From Zavarzinia aquatilis (GTDB taxonomy: Bacteria > Pseudomonadota > Alphaproteobacteria > Zavarziniales > Zavarziniaceae), in contig NZ_QGLE01000011.1 of the NCBI RefSeq assembly GCF_003173035.1, positions 1 to 64,000 of the forward strand: 64,000 nucleotides of DNA, read 5' to 3'. A program made the translations under genes and the position numbers. Under the pieces are notes generated by a model. It was not told the DNA's origin, made no database searches, and worked only from the letters and a program-made list of their open reading frames with translations. Shown in pieces: positions 38,115 to 46,506 of the stretch. Position 1 is the stretch's first letter. Each line of letters starts with the position of its first letter.

Positions 38115-38867
38115 ATGGCAGACCGCATCACCAGCGCCTTCAGTTTCTTTCGCCGCTCCTTCCTGCTGGCGGCGGAGGCCCGGGCCGGCCTCGAATTGGC
38201 GGGCCTTGCTGCCAGTTGGGGTTTTCTGTCGGCGACGGCAAGGGGCGATGGCCATCCCGTTCTGGTCATTCCCGAATTTCTGACCGGGGATATCGCCACC
38301 TGGCCCCTGCGCCAGTTCCTCGCCGACCGGGGCTATGCCGTCTACGGCTGGGATCAGGGCTTCAATCTGGGGCCCCGGCCGGATGTCATGTCCATCCTCC
38401 AGGCCCGCGTGGCCCATCTCGCCGATCTGCACGGCACAAGGGTCAGCCTGATCGGCGTCTCCGTCGGCGGCATCTATGCCCGCGAAGCGGCCAAGAGCCG
38501 GCCGGGCTCGGTCCGCACGGTGATCACGCTCGGCACCCCGACCCGCCAGCCTTCGGAAGACGTGTTCAGCGAAGACGCACCGGTCAGCCTGATCGAGGCG
38601 CTGCGTCTCGCGGTCGGCTCGATGCGCGAGCGTATCTCCAAGGCACCACCGGTGCCGACCACGGCGATCTACAGCCCGACTGACGGCCTCGTGTCATGGC
38701 GCGCCTGTCTCGAGGCGGAAGGGCCGATGCACGAGAGCGTGGAGGTTTTCTCCAGCCACCTCGGTCTCGCCCATAATCCGCTCGCCCTGCGCATCATCGC
38801 CGACCGCCTCGCCCAGCCTGAAGGCCTGTGGCGGCCCTATCGTCAGGCCCAGATCGGCGCGCGCTGA
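38115..38867 (+). CDS. Lipase-fold alpha/beta hydrolase, paralogue 2
   Basis: This 250-residue paralogue of the gene at 36534, in opposite orientation, has GHPVLVIPEFLTGD, nucleophile Ser in LIGVSVGGIYAREAA, YSPTDGLVSWRACLEAEGP and SSHLGLAHNPLALRIIADRL. The N terminus (about 1-40) is basic and amphipathic rather than a cleavable signal. The oxyanion region has Glu (IPEF) where paralogue 1 has Gly (LPGF), so catalysis may differ. Substrate unknown. Confidence 0.83.
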   Translation: MADRITSAFSFFRRSFLLAAEARAGLELAGLAASWGFLSATARGDGHPVLVIPEFLTGDIATWPLRQFLADRGYAVYGWDQGFNLGPRPDVMSILQARVAHLADLHGTRVSLIGVSVGGIYAREAAKSRPGSVRTVITLGTPTRQPSEDVFSEDAPVSLIEALRLAVGSMRERISKAPPVPTTAIYSPTDGLVSWRACLEAEGPMHESVEVFSSHLGLAHNPLALRIIADRLAQPEGLWRPYRQAQIGAR

Positions 38868-38904
38868 CCGATCTCAGGGGGCCTGCACCGGCTCAGGTTC
38901 AGGT

Positions 38905-40059
38905 TCAGGGCATCTGCGCCGGCACAGGCGCGGGAGCGCGCGCCGCGACATAGGCATTCACCCGGGCGATGGCGTCGAGCCGGATGTCCTGCCAGAACAG
39001 GGCGTAATCGTAGATGTGATAGTCCTTGCCGGGCAGCAGGATCGCCCGGAAAACGAAGGGCTCCGGCTCCGAGATGCGCAGGATGCCGTCGAGGCACTGG
39101 GCATCGACGAGACCGCGGGTCAGCGGCTCCGGCCCGTCCGAGATCATCGAATGCACCGTGCCGCCCCGATTGGCCTCGCGCGGGATCTGGATGTCGTCCA
39201 TCCGGAAGCTGATCGGATTGACGCAGAGGATGGGGCGCCCGGCCACGGGCGAAAAGCCGGTGGCCGAGGCCGGGTTCCAGATTTCCGCCCGGCGCTGATA
39301 GAAGCCGGCGTCACCGCCGCGCAGGACCGACGACCAGGTCAGCACGCAGCCGGTCATGCCCGAAGCCTTGCAGGGGCCGAGCGGCGCCAGCACGCCATCG
39401 AACTGGTCGAGCGGCAACGGATAGCCGACGGCATAGGCGGCGACGAGCCGGGCCCGCAGGGCCGGATCGGGCGCGACCACCCGCGCCAGCAGGCGCTGCA
39501 GCAGAAGGGCCCCCTGACTGTGGCCGGCGAGAATGAAGGGCCGGTCGTCGGCACGGGCAGCCAGATATTGACGGAACGCCCGTTCGACGTCGCCATAGGC
39601 GACCTCGAGAGCCGCGCGGCCGTCGGCCCGGCTCTCCTCCATGAAGGTGGCCAGCGTCGCCTGACGATAATAGGGGGCGAAGACACGGCAACATCCGTTG
39701 AAGACGGAAGCCTGGGTCAGTTCGGCGGCGAGTTCGGCGGCGTCCGGGTCGTCCCAGGGGGCGTTCCAGCCCGCGGGATCGACATAAGTCGTCGGATGGA
39801 CATAGAAAACATCGGCCGGGGCCCGGCCCTGATTGTCGCCCGGCACGGCGCCCGCCGGCACCTCGTCGGCCGAATCCTGTCGCTCGGGCAGGGCCAGCCA
39901 GGACTCGGGCCGGCTATAGTCCGGAGCGGGTGGCAGCTTCGCCGCATCGAAGGCGCCGGACGGCGTCACCATGAAGGCGAGCAAGGCGAAGCGGTACTGG
40001 TAGGCAGCAATGCCGAGCAGGACCAGGACGGCGAGAATGATCAGGATGATGCGGCGCAT
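38905..40059 (-). CDS. DUF3089 domain-containing protein (exported alpha/beta hydrolase-like)
   Basis: A 384-residue protein with an N-terminal membrane anchor or signal (MRRIILIILAVLVLLGIAAY) and a periplasmic DUF3089 domain: ADVFYVHPTTY, a Cys pair NGCCRVFAPYYRQATL, nucleophile elbow ILAGHSQGALLLQRLL (Ser in GHSQG), and late CVNPISF and DYALFWQDI. DUF3089 has the alpha/beta hydrolase fold with unknown substrate. Convergent with lipase paralogue 2. Confidence 0.9.
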   Translation of the reverse strand: MRRIILIILAVLVLLGIAAYQYRFALLAFMVTPSGAFDAAKLPPAPDYSRPESWLALPERQDSADEVPAGAVPGDNQGRAPADVFYVHPTTYVDPAGWNAPWDDPDAAELAAELTQASVFNGCCRVFAPYYRQATLATFMEESRADGRAALEVAYGDVERAFRQYLAARADDRPFILAGHSQGALLLQRLLARVVAPDPALRARLVAAYAVGYPLPLDQFDGVLAPLGPCKASGMTGCVLTWSSVLRGGDAGFYQRRAEIWNPASATGFSPVAGRPILCVNPISFRMDDIQIPREANRGGTVHSMISDGPEPLTRGLVDAQCLDGILRISEPEPFVFRAILLPGKDYHIYDYALFWQDIRLDAIARVNAYVAARAPAPVPAQMP

Positions 40060-40108
40060 TGACCCTGCCCGTTGGTTCCGGCGGCGGACCGAGCCGGCGC
40101 CGGCAAGA

Positions 40109-40135
40109 ATGAGGGGCGCCGACGGCGCCCCTCAT
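40109..40135 (-). terminator. Strong hairpin after the 620-residue membrane protein gene
   Basis: Perfect 12-base stem ATGAGGGGCGCC / GGCGCCCCTCAT with loop GAC, eight bases beyond the stop of the gene ending at 40143. On that strand TTCTT follows, giving a modest T-rich tail, consistent with intrinsic termination. Confidence 0.7.
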
Positions 40136-40142
40136 GTTCGCG

Positions 40143-42005
40143 TTACTTGCCGACCGCGGTCAGCTTGAGGGCGGCGGCTGCGTCCTCGGGGTTCTCGAAC
40201 TTGTTGCCGATATCGTCGAAGGACAGGGGCTTCGACGGCGCGACACTGATCGTCAGGCTCTTCTGACCGGTGACGAAGCCTTCGAGGCCATGGATGAAGG
40301 CCTTGGTCACCGGACCCGGCGCCGTGTCCGCCTGCATCTTCAGCATCGCCTTGGCCTGTTCCAGCAGGGCTTCCGGCGTCGTCGCCTGTTCCTTGGCGAT
40401 CAGCTTGAGCACGCGGGAAACCAGCGAGTCATCCGTATAGGCCAGCGTGGCGGCAACGACCTTGGCCGCGAACAGGGCCGCCGGCGGCTCCATCGACTGG
40501 GACGACGCCTGGATCGCCTTCATGTCGAAATTGCCGAGGTTGAGCTTCAGCGACAGCGCACCACCGTCGATCAGCTTCAAGGTCACGTCCTTGACGTCGA
40601 GCGACAGTGCCTTGGGATCGAAGCTGTAATCCGTCGTCATCTCGAGCTTGATCGTCGGATAGCCAAGATCGGTGAAGGGGCCGCGGTATTCCTCGGGGAT
40701 GATGGAAATCGGCATGGCAAAGCCGGTCAGCTTGCCCGTGCCCTTGGTCGCGATGCCGTCGACATAATCGCTCGAAGTCGCGACGATCGAGGCGAGGGTG
40801 ACCTTCTCGCCGTCCTTCGGCCCGAAGGACAGGTCCGAAAGGTCATAGCCATCGACCCTCAGCTTGGCGAAGTCGGGCTCGGTCGCGGTGCCGGCGGCGA
40901 CATCCTGCAGCATCACGCCGACGTCAACGCCCTTGAGCGCGAGATGGGCCAGCTTGAAATCGTAACCGATTTCCGAGACATGGCCGGACAGGCCGTCGAT
41001 CGCCAGCTGCGAGAAGCTGAGCGCCTTGAACTGGTCGAGGGTGATGCTGGCGATCTTGATCTCGTCCGTCGCGGCCTGGAAGCCGACGACGCTGAAATCC
41101 TTCAGACTGGCCGATTCCGCGCTGATGGCCAGCAGGGCCTTGGCCTGCATGGCATCGGCATTGGCCATGCCGGTGGCCGCGGCCGAGGTGAAGATGGCGG
41201 CGAGGTCGCCGACGCCGAGCCCCTTGAGGGACAGGCTGCCGAGACCGAAGCTGCCGCTGCCGGAATCGGGCTTGCCGGTCAGGCCGGTCAGGTCGAAGCC
41301 GCCGAGGCGCTGGCCGTCGAAGGCCGAGAGCACGACCGAGGCGATGGAGACCACCGGCGTCGCGGTCTGGCCTTCCGCCGGGGGCGGGCCGCCGGCGATC
41401 GACTTGAAGCCGATCGAGGAGAATCCGAAAGCCTGCAGCAGATCGGCGACTTCGGCCGGGCCGGAGGTGCCGAGGTCGGCGAGGGTCGCGGGCGGCGCCT
41501 TGGCGAACTGCCGGGCCGAAAGGTCCGCGATCTCGAAATTCTCGAAGCTGATGCCGCCGCCGGTTTCCGGCCCGATATTCACCTTGGTCGCGGTAATGCG
41601 CGAGGCGATGGGCAGCCGCTCGGCCGAGGGGGCCTGACCGGCGACATAGGATGCCGGGTTGAACACTTTCTTCGCATTGGCGGCGAATCCGCCGTCGACG
41701 ACGACACCGGTCATCTTGACCGCGCCCTCCTCGACCGCGCCCGCGCCAAGGACGCCGAAGCGCAGTTCCGCGAAACTGAGCTTGGAGCCCGAGCATTCGA
41801 GACCCGAATAGGTCGCCTTCAGCTCCGGCGGCAGGGCCGCGAGCGTCGCATCGACATCGGTCTTGATGTTGGCGCAGTCGAGCGGCGGCGCACCCGAGAC
41901 ACCGGCGACACCGGGACCGCTTTCCTTACCGATGAAATACCAGCCGGCGGCGGCCCCGACGCCCACCACGACGGCGGTCACAGCGCCAACGACAATCTTG
42001 TTCAT
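40143..42005 (-). CDS. Membrane-anchored beta-rich protein, family not recognised
   Basis: 620 residues. An N-terminal anchor (MNKIVVGAVTAVVVGVGAAA) is followed by a large soluble, presumably periplasmic part. Two Cys near the start (LDCANIKTD and LECSGSKLS) may form a disulfide. The body has no motif I know. It shows a loosely repeated unit, beginning VVSIASVVLSAFDG, IKIASITLDQFKAL and VTLASIVATSSDYV, each followed by a Gly-Leu-Ser/Thr-Gly turn, suggesting stacked beta repeats as in AsmA- or YdgA-like proteins. That comparison is only an impression. Monocistronic, with its own terminator. Confidence 0.7.
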   Translation of the reverse strand: MNKIVVGAVTAVVVGVGAAAGWYFIGKESGPGVAGVSGAPPLDCANIKTDVDATLAALPPELKATYSGLECSGSKLSFAELRFGVLGAGAVEEGAVKMTGVVVDGGFAANAKKVFNPASYVAGQAPSAERLPIASRITATKVNIGPETGGGISFENFEIADLSARQFAKAPPATLADLGTSGPAEVADLLQAFGFSSIGFKSIAGGPPPAEGQTATPVVSIASVVLSAFDGQRLGGFDLTGLTGKPDSGSGSFGLGSLSLKGLGVGDLAAIFTSAAATGMANADAMQAKALLAISAESASLKDFSVVGFQAATDEIKIASITLDQFKALSFSQLAIDGLSGHVSEIGYDFKLAHLALKGVDVGVMLQDVAAGTATEPDFAKLRVDGYDLSDLSFGPKDGEKVTLASIVATSSDYVDGIATKGTGKLTGFAMPISIIPEEYRGPFTDLGYPTIKLEMTTDYSFDPKALSLDVKDVTLKLIDGGALSLKLNLGNFDMKAIQASSQSMEPPAALFAAKVVAATLAYTDDSLVSRVLKLIAKEQATTPEALLEQAKAMLKMQADTAPGPVTKAFIHGLEGFVTGQKSLTISVAPSKPLSFDDIGNKFENPEDAAAALKLTAVGK

Positions 42006-42242
42006 GGTCTCCCCTCTCGGTGGATATGCTCTGCCCGTCCCGGGCCTCCCCCAGGCCCGGCACGGGAACCGGACCGTTTCCTGGGCGCAACCTAGCCCAA
42101 CAGCTTCGCCGAGGCGAGACAATGCTGTTCGTCACACGTTGACGCCGCATTTCTTCGCCCGGCCCCTCGCCGGGATTGGCCGGCGGGGCCGGATCGCATA
42201 GGCTCGGTGTCCTCAGGGGGAACTCATACAGGCGGCGTTTTT

Positions 42243-43874
42243 ATGGCGATGCGGTTTGGATCGTCCGTTTCGGCGGCGATCATGGTTCTGGCGCTCGCGG
42301 CGCAGGGCGCGGCGGCGGGCGAAAAAGGCTCCATCCGGCCGGGCGGCGCGCGCCCTGCCCCTGAGGCGGCAGCCCCCTCCGGCCCCGCCGGCTCGGTCGA
42401 GGGCGATTCGAGCAACGGGCTGTCCGAAATCGCCGCGGCCAACGATCCCCGCATCCTGCAGCTGGCCCTGATCTGGGCCGGCTATTCGACCGAGATCGCG
42501 ACGGGCACGCTGGACGAGGCGTCGCGCAATGCGATCAAGGCGTTCCAGCGCGACACGGGCGTCCGCCCCACCGGCACGCTGACCACCGACCAGACGCTGG
42601 AGCTGCTGCGCATCGGCGCGGAGGCACGGGCGAAGGTCGGCTGGACCTCCTATATCAATCAGGATCTCGGCTTTCGCGTCGGCTATCCGGCGGTCCAGCT
42701 GACCAAGACCAAGCCCGGCGACGGCGGCGGACGCTCCTTCGTCTCGGCCGACGAATCGCGCCGCCTCGACGTCGAAGTGATCGACGCCATGTCGGCAGCC
42801 GATTTCCTCACCTTCTTCAACACTGTCCGCAATCTGAAGGACGGCGGAAAGCGGGTAACCAAGGCGACCAACATGGGCGCCTATTTCGTCTTCGAGGGGA
42901 CGGAAGACGGCCAGCGCTTTGTCGGCCGGGTCGACCGGCGCGAAAACGGCCTCGTCGGCTTCACCTATTATTTCCCGCCGGGCGACGAGCCGGCGAACAA
43001 GGGCCTGGTCGCCGCCATCGTCTCGGAATTCGTCGTGCCCGACCGCCTCGGCCCGCCCGAGGCGACGCCGCCCGACACCACCGTCGGCTTCTATGCCAAG
43101 GATGAGGCGCGGGAAGGCTCCACCGCCTCCAGCCCCGATGTCGCCGGGGACGAACCGGCCGCGCCCGCCCGTCCGGGCCGCCCCGACAAGCCCGGAAAGC
43201 CCGCCCGCCCGCCCGCCGCCGCCGAGGCCGGCGATCAGGTGCCGCTGCCCACCCTGCCGATGCCGGTCGCGACCCAGGTTCTCGACCCTTCGGGCGTCTT
43301 TCAGAAGGTGAAGGACGCGGTCTGGGTCGTCGTCGCCGCGCCCATGCGTAATGGCCAGCCCTATCTCGAGGATGGTTACAGCCAGGGTTCTGCCGTCGCG
43401 GTGACCGCCCAGCATCTGTTCACCAATTGCCACGTCCTCGAAGGCCAGCAGTTCTTCGGCATCTTCAGGAACGAGGATATGTCGGACCTGCGCCCCGTCT
43501 CGATCAAGCTGCGCGACGAGGAAGGGGACCGCTGCATCATCCGGGTCGACAAGCCGGACCTGCCGAGCTTCGTCACCATCCGCAGCCATTCGGACGTGGT
43601 GATCGGCGAGCGCGCCTATACGATCGGCGCCCCCTCCGGCCTCGACCTGACGCTGGGCGAGGGTCTCGTCTCGTCGAAGCGCCGGCACGAGGGCCAGCAA
43701 TATGTCCAGACCAGCGCGCCCATCTCGCCCGGCTCGTCCGGCGGCGGGCTGTTCGATTCGCGCGGCAACCTGCTGGGCATCACCACCTTCATGCTGAAGG
43801 ATACCCAGAACCTGAATTTCGCCATCGCCGCCGAGGAATTCCTGCGCCCGGGCTCGAGCGCGGGCAATCACTGA
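42243..43874 (+). CDS. Exported trypsin-like serine protease with peptidoglycan-binding domain
   Basis: 543 residues: signal peptide (about 1-26, ending QGAAAGE); a peptidoglycan-binding-1-like domain (about 75-125, ASRNAIKAFQRDTGVRPTGT); a middle beta domain (about 130-265); a Pro-rich linker (about 275-335); and a C-terminal chymotrypsin-fold protease with His (FTNCHVLEG), Asp (IRVDKPD) and Ser (SPGSSGGGLFD). It lacks PDZ domains, so it is not DegP. Probably a periplasmic, cell-wall-associated protease. ATG 42243 taken; ATG 42249 also possible. Confidence 0.88.
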   Translation: MAMRFGSSVSAAIMVLALAAQGAAAGEKGSIRPGGARPAPEAAAPSGPAGSVEGDSSNGLSEIAAANDPRILQLALIWAGYSTEIATGTLDEASRNAIKAFQRDTGVRPTGTLTTDQTLELLRIGAEARAKVGWTSYINQDLGFRVGYPAVQLTKTKPGDGGGRSFVSADESRRLDVEVIDAMSAADFLTFFNTVRNLKDGGKRVTKATNMGAYFVFEGTEDGQRFVGRVDRRENGLVGFTYYFPPGDEPANKGLVAAIVSEFVVPDRLGPPEATPPDTTVGFYAKDEAREGSTASSPDVAGDEPAAPARPGRPDKPGKPARPPAAAEAGDQVPLPTLPMPVATQVLDPSGVFQKVKDAVWVVVAAPMRNGQPYLEDGYSQGSAVAVTAQHLFTNCHVLEGQQFFGIFRNEDMSDLRPVSIKLRDEEGDRCIIRVDKPDLPSFVTIRSHSDVVIGERAYTIGAPSGLDLTLGEGLVSSKRRHEGQQYVQTSAPISPGSSGGGLFDSRGNLLGITTFMLKDTQNLNFAIAAEEFLRPGSSAGNH

Positions 43875-43875
43875 C

Positions 43876-43896
43876 GAGGGGGGCGACGCCCCCCTC
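43876..43896. terminator. Bidirectional terminator hairpin between protease gene and msrA
   Basis: Perfect 9-base stem GAGGGGGGC / GCCCCCCTC with loop GAC, filling the 29-base gap between two convergent genes. Its symmetry suits both directions; T tracts are absent. Confidence 0.6.
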
Positions 43897-43903
43897 CCCG
43901 CCG

Positions 43904-44527
43904 TTACGCCTTCTTCAGCCGCTCGGGGAAATAGGCCTTCAGCTTGTCGACCTTGGGCCGCGAGACATGGGCGATATAGGGCTGATAGGGGTTCCGCGCC
44001 GCGTAATCGTGGTGGTAATCCTCCGCCTCGTAGAAGGCGGTCAGCGGCTCCAGCGTGGTGACGATCGGCGCGGTATAGGCGCCGGCCGCCTCCAGCTGGG
44101 CGATATAGGCCTCCGCCACCGCCTTTTCCTCGTCGTTGGCGAAGAAGATGGCGGAGCGATACTGCCGGCCGACATCATTGCCCTGGCGGTTCAGATGGGT
44201 CGGATCATGGGCGACCGAGAAGAACAGCTTCAGCAGCTGGCCATAGCTGGTCCTGCCCGCGTCGTAGCGGATCAGGATCGCCTCGGCATGGTCTGTTCTT
44301 CCGGTGCAGACGGTCTTGTAGTCGGCGGTTTCCGCCGTGCCACCGGCATAGCCGGGCACGACGTCGATCACGCCGTCGACCACGCGGTAAACCGCCTCGG
44401 TGCACCAGAAGCAGCCGCCCGCGATGACCGCGACCTGTTCGCCGCTCGCCGGGGCGAGGTCGCGGGCGGGATCGGGAAACTGGGCGGGGCTCAGGCCGCG
44501 CCCCGTCGGAATCGGGCAGGAGGTCAT
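43904..44527 (-). CDS. msrA: Peptide-methionine (S)-S-oxide reductase
   Basis: This 207-residue enzyme has the signature VIAGGCFWCTEAVY (catalytic Cys39), GYAGGTAETADYKTVCTGRTDH, HDPTHLNRQGNDVGRQYRS and EDYHHDYAARNPYQPY. It repairs oxidised methionine using thioredoxin. ATG 44527; upstream in-frame codons lack a better site. No msrB is adjacent. Length and motifs are normal. Confidence 0.95.
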   Translation of the reverse strand: MTSCPIPTGRGLSPAQFPDPARDLAPASGEQVAVIAGGCFWCTEAVYRVVDGVIDVVPGYAGGTAETADYKTVCTGRTDHAEAILIRYDAGRTSYGQLLKLFFSVAHDPTHLNRQGNDVGRQYRSAIFFANDEEKAVAEAYIAQLEAAGAYTAPIVTTLEPLTAFYEAEDYHHDYAARNPYQPYIAHVSRPKVDKLKAYFPERLKKA

Positions 44528-44622
44528 GGTGTCTTCTCCGTCTCGGTCGCGGCATCGCCTGCCGCAAGGACAGGTTCGCCGGTCCGGACCCAAGGTTACG
44601 GTCATGCCAGGCTTGCGTAAAG

Positions 44623-45285
44623 CTAGGCCTTGATGCCGCAGCCCTTCAGGACGATGGCGGTCACCGTCGCGATTGCCTGCTCGAAATCCGCCTCGCGCAG
44701 GCGCTTGTGGCCGAGGACGGCGGAAATCTGGCTGGCGAAGTCGGCATAGGTCTGCGTCGCGGCCCAGATCATGAAGAAGAAGTGATGGGGCGAGACCGCG
44801 TCCATCCGCCCCTGCGCCGCCCAGAGCGCGAGGACCTTCGCCTTCGCCTCCACCCAGTCGCGGAGGTCAACCTCGAGGAAGGGGCGCAGGATGGGCGCGC
44901 CTCGGATGATCTCGGTCGCGAAGATGCGCGAGGCCAGCGGGCGTTTCCGCGAATAGAGCAGCTTCTGCCGGATATAGGCGCTGATCGCCGTCGCCGGATC
45001 GTCCTCGGCCGTGATCTCGCCGAAAGCCTTCAGCCACAGGTCGACGATGCCCGCCACCACCTCGCGGTAGATCGCTTCCTTGGTGCCGAAATAGTAATGC
45101 ACGTTGGATTTGGCGAGGCCGGCGATCTCGGCGATTTCGGCCGTGGTCGCGCCGTCGTAGCCGCGTTCGGCGAAGACCTTTTCCGCCGCCGCGATGATGC
45201 GCGCCTTGTTGCGCTGACGGATGCGTCCGCCCTGGGGCGCCTCGTCGGCGCCGCCGTCGTCTTCGATGTCGAAGCTGTGCACCAT
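44623..45285 (-). CDS. TetR family regulator, RutR-like
   Basis: A 220-residue protein with N-terminal TetR helix-turn-helix (EIAEIAGLAKSNVHYYFG, about 45-65). The C-terminal domain resembles RutR/YcdC (SRIFATEIIRGAPILRPFL, FFFMIWAATQTYADFASQI). RutR senses uracil/thymine and controls pyrimidine and purine genes. ATG 45285 has GGGGAGG upstream. It is divergent from a nucleoside-type ABC importer and cytosine-deaminase-like operon, with a near-consensus RutR box in the gap, which supports the family assignment. The effector remains an inference. Confidence 0.85.
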   Translation of the reverse strand: MVHSFDIEDDGGADEAPQGGRIRQRNKARIIAAAEKVFAERGYDGATTAEIAEIAGLAKSNVHYYFGTKEAIYREVVAGIVDLWLKAFGEITAEDDPATAISAYIRQKLLYSRKRPLASRIFATEIIRGAPILRPFLEVDLRDWVEAKAKVLALWAAQGRMDAVSPHHFFFMIWAATQTYADFASQISAVLGHKRLREADFEQAIATVTAIVLKGCGIKA

Positions 45286-45355
45286 CGCGCCTCCCCTCAC
45301 CCTCCATCGTTAACGGATGCGGACAGCGAAAGGAAGTGGCGCCGCGACCGAAAAC

Positions 45356-45371
45356 CTAACCAGTTGGACAA
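45356..45371. promoter_or_regulatory. RutR-box-like operator
   Basis: CTAACCAGTTGGACAA matches 11 of the 12 or 13 best-conserved positions loosely, and 11 of 14 defined positions exactly, of the E. coli RutR consensus TTGACCA-NN-TGGTCAA. It lies in the divergent gap between the RutR-like gene and the BMP-type importer operon. Confidence 0.55.
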
Positions 45372-45468
45372 TTTTTCTTGATCGCCCCCGAAGCGGATGG
45401 GAAAGTTTCGGGCACTCGCGGGCTGGGCCGCGAAGCTTGCCGAAAATCAGGGCACCATGGGGGATCAG

Positions 45469-46500
45469 ATGCTGTCAGTCCGTCGTCTTTCCGTCGGCCG
45501 GGGCGCCACCAGGCGCGGCCTGTTCGGGCTTTTCGCCGCCGCCGCGCTTCTCGTCGGCACCTTCGTATCGCCTGCGCCCGCCGCCGCCGAGGAGAAATTG
45601 AAGGTCGCCGCCGTGTTCGAGACCCCGATCGAGGAACCCTGGGTGAACCAGATCCATGTCGCGCTCGAAAAGGCCAAGACCGAGCACGGCATCGACTATG
45701 CCTATTCGGAAAGCGTGAAATCCGCCGATTTCGAGCGGGTGATGCGCGAATATGCCGAGAAGGGTTACAAGCTGATCACCGGCGATGCCTTCGGGGCCGA
45801 GCGCATCGCCCGCAAGGTCGCCAAGGATTACCCGGACGTCGCCTTCGTCTTCGGTTCGGGCATCGGCCCGGCGGAGCCCAACTTCGGCGTCTTCGACAAC
45901 TGGATTCACGAACCGGCCTATCTGTCGGGCCTGATCGCCGGCAAGATGACCAAGACCAATGTGGTCGGCGCCGTCGCCGCCATGCCGATCCCCGAGGTGA
46001 ACCGCCTCGTCAACGCCTTCTGCGCCGGGGCCAAGGAAGCGAACCCGGCGGTGAAGTGCAAATTCTCCTTCATCGGCTCGTTCTTCGACCCGCCCAAGGC
46101 CAAGGAAGCCGCCCTCGCCCAGATCGAATCCGGCGTCGACGTCATCTATGCCGAGCGTTTCGGCGTGATCGAGGCGGCGGTCGAGAAGAAGGTGCTGGCG
46201 ATTTCCAACATGTCCGACCAGTCCTCGCTCGGCCCCGACACGGTGATCACCGGCCCGGTCTGGGACATGGGCCCGACCATCGCCCAGGCGGTGAAGCTGG
46301 TGAAGGCCGGCGTCTTCACCGCGCAGGATTTCGGCGGTTTCTCGACCATGGCCAAGGGCGGCTCCTACCTCGCGCCCTATCACAAGTTCGACACCCTCCT
46401 GCCCGCCGAGGTGAAGGATCTCGTCGCCAAGAAGACGGCCGAGATCATGGACGGCACCTATCGCGTCGACGTCGACGAATCCATTCCGAAGTCGGAGTAA
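45469..46500 (+). CDS. BMP family ABC transporter substrate-binding protein
   Basis: About 343 residues with a signal peptide containing ATRRGLFGLFAAAALLVG (possibly Tat) and cleavage after APAAA. The BMP/PnrA-like periplasmic fold follows: KVAAVFETPIEEPWVNQIH, YKLITGDAFGAERIA, VVGAVAAMPIPEVNRLVNAF and a C-terminal DGTYRVDVDESIPKSE. BMP proteins usually bind nucleosides or purine bases. ATG 45469 has GGGGGAT before it; in-frame ATGs at 45457 and 45397 are alternatives, the last too near the operator. First gene of a five-gene operon. Confidence 0.9.
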   Translation: MLSVRRLSVGRGATRRGLFGLFAAAALLVGTFVSPAPAAAEEKLKVAAVFETPIEEPWVNQIHVALEKAKTEHGIDYAYSESVKSADFERVMREYAEKGYKLITGDAFGAERIARKVAKDYPDVAFVFGSGIGPAEPNFGVFDNWIHEPAYLSGLIAGKMTKTNVVGAVAAMPIPEVNRLVNAFCAGAKEANPAVKCKFSFIGSFFDPPKAKEAALAQIESGVDVIYAERFGVIEAAVEKKVLAISNMSDQSSLGPDTVITGPVWDMGPTIAQAVKLVKAGVFTAQDFGGFSTMAKGGSYLAPYHKFDTLLPAEVKDLVAKKTAEIMDGTYRVDVDESIPKSE

Positions 46501-46506
46501 TCTTCA

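Noticed and set aside
40134-42095. A 653-codon plus-strand frame opposite the unknown membrane-anchored protein gene
   Set aside because: The reverse-strand gene has a signal anchor, a better start and a terminator placed for it. The plus-strand product is Arg/Gly/Asp-rich antisense sequence.
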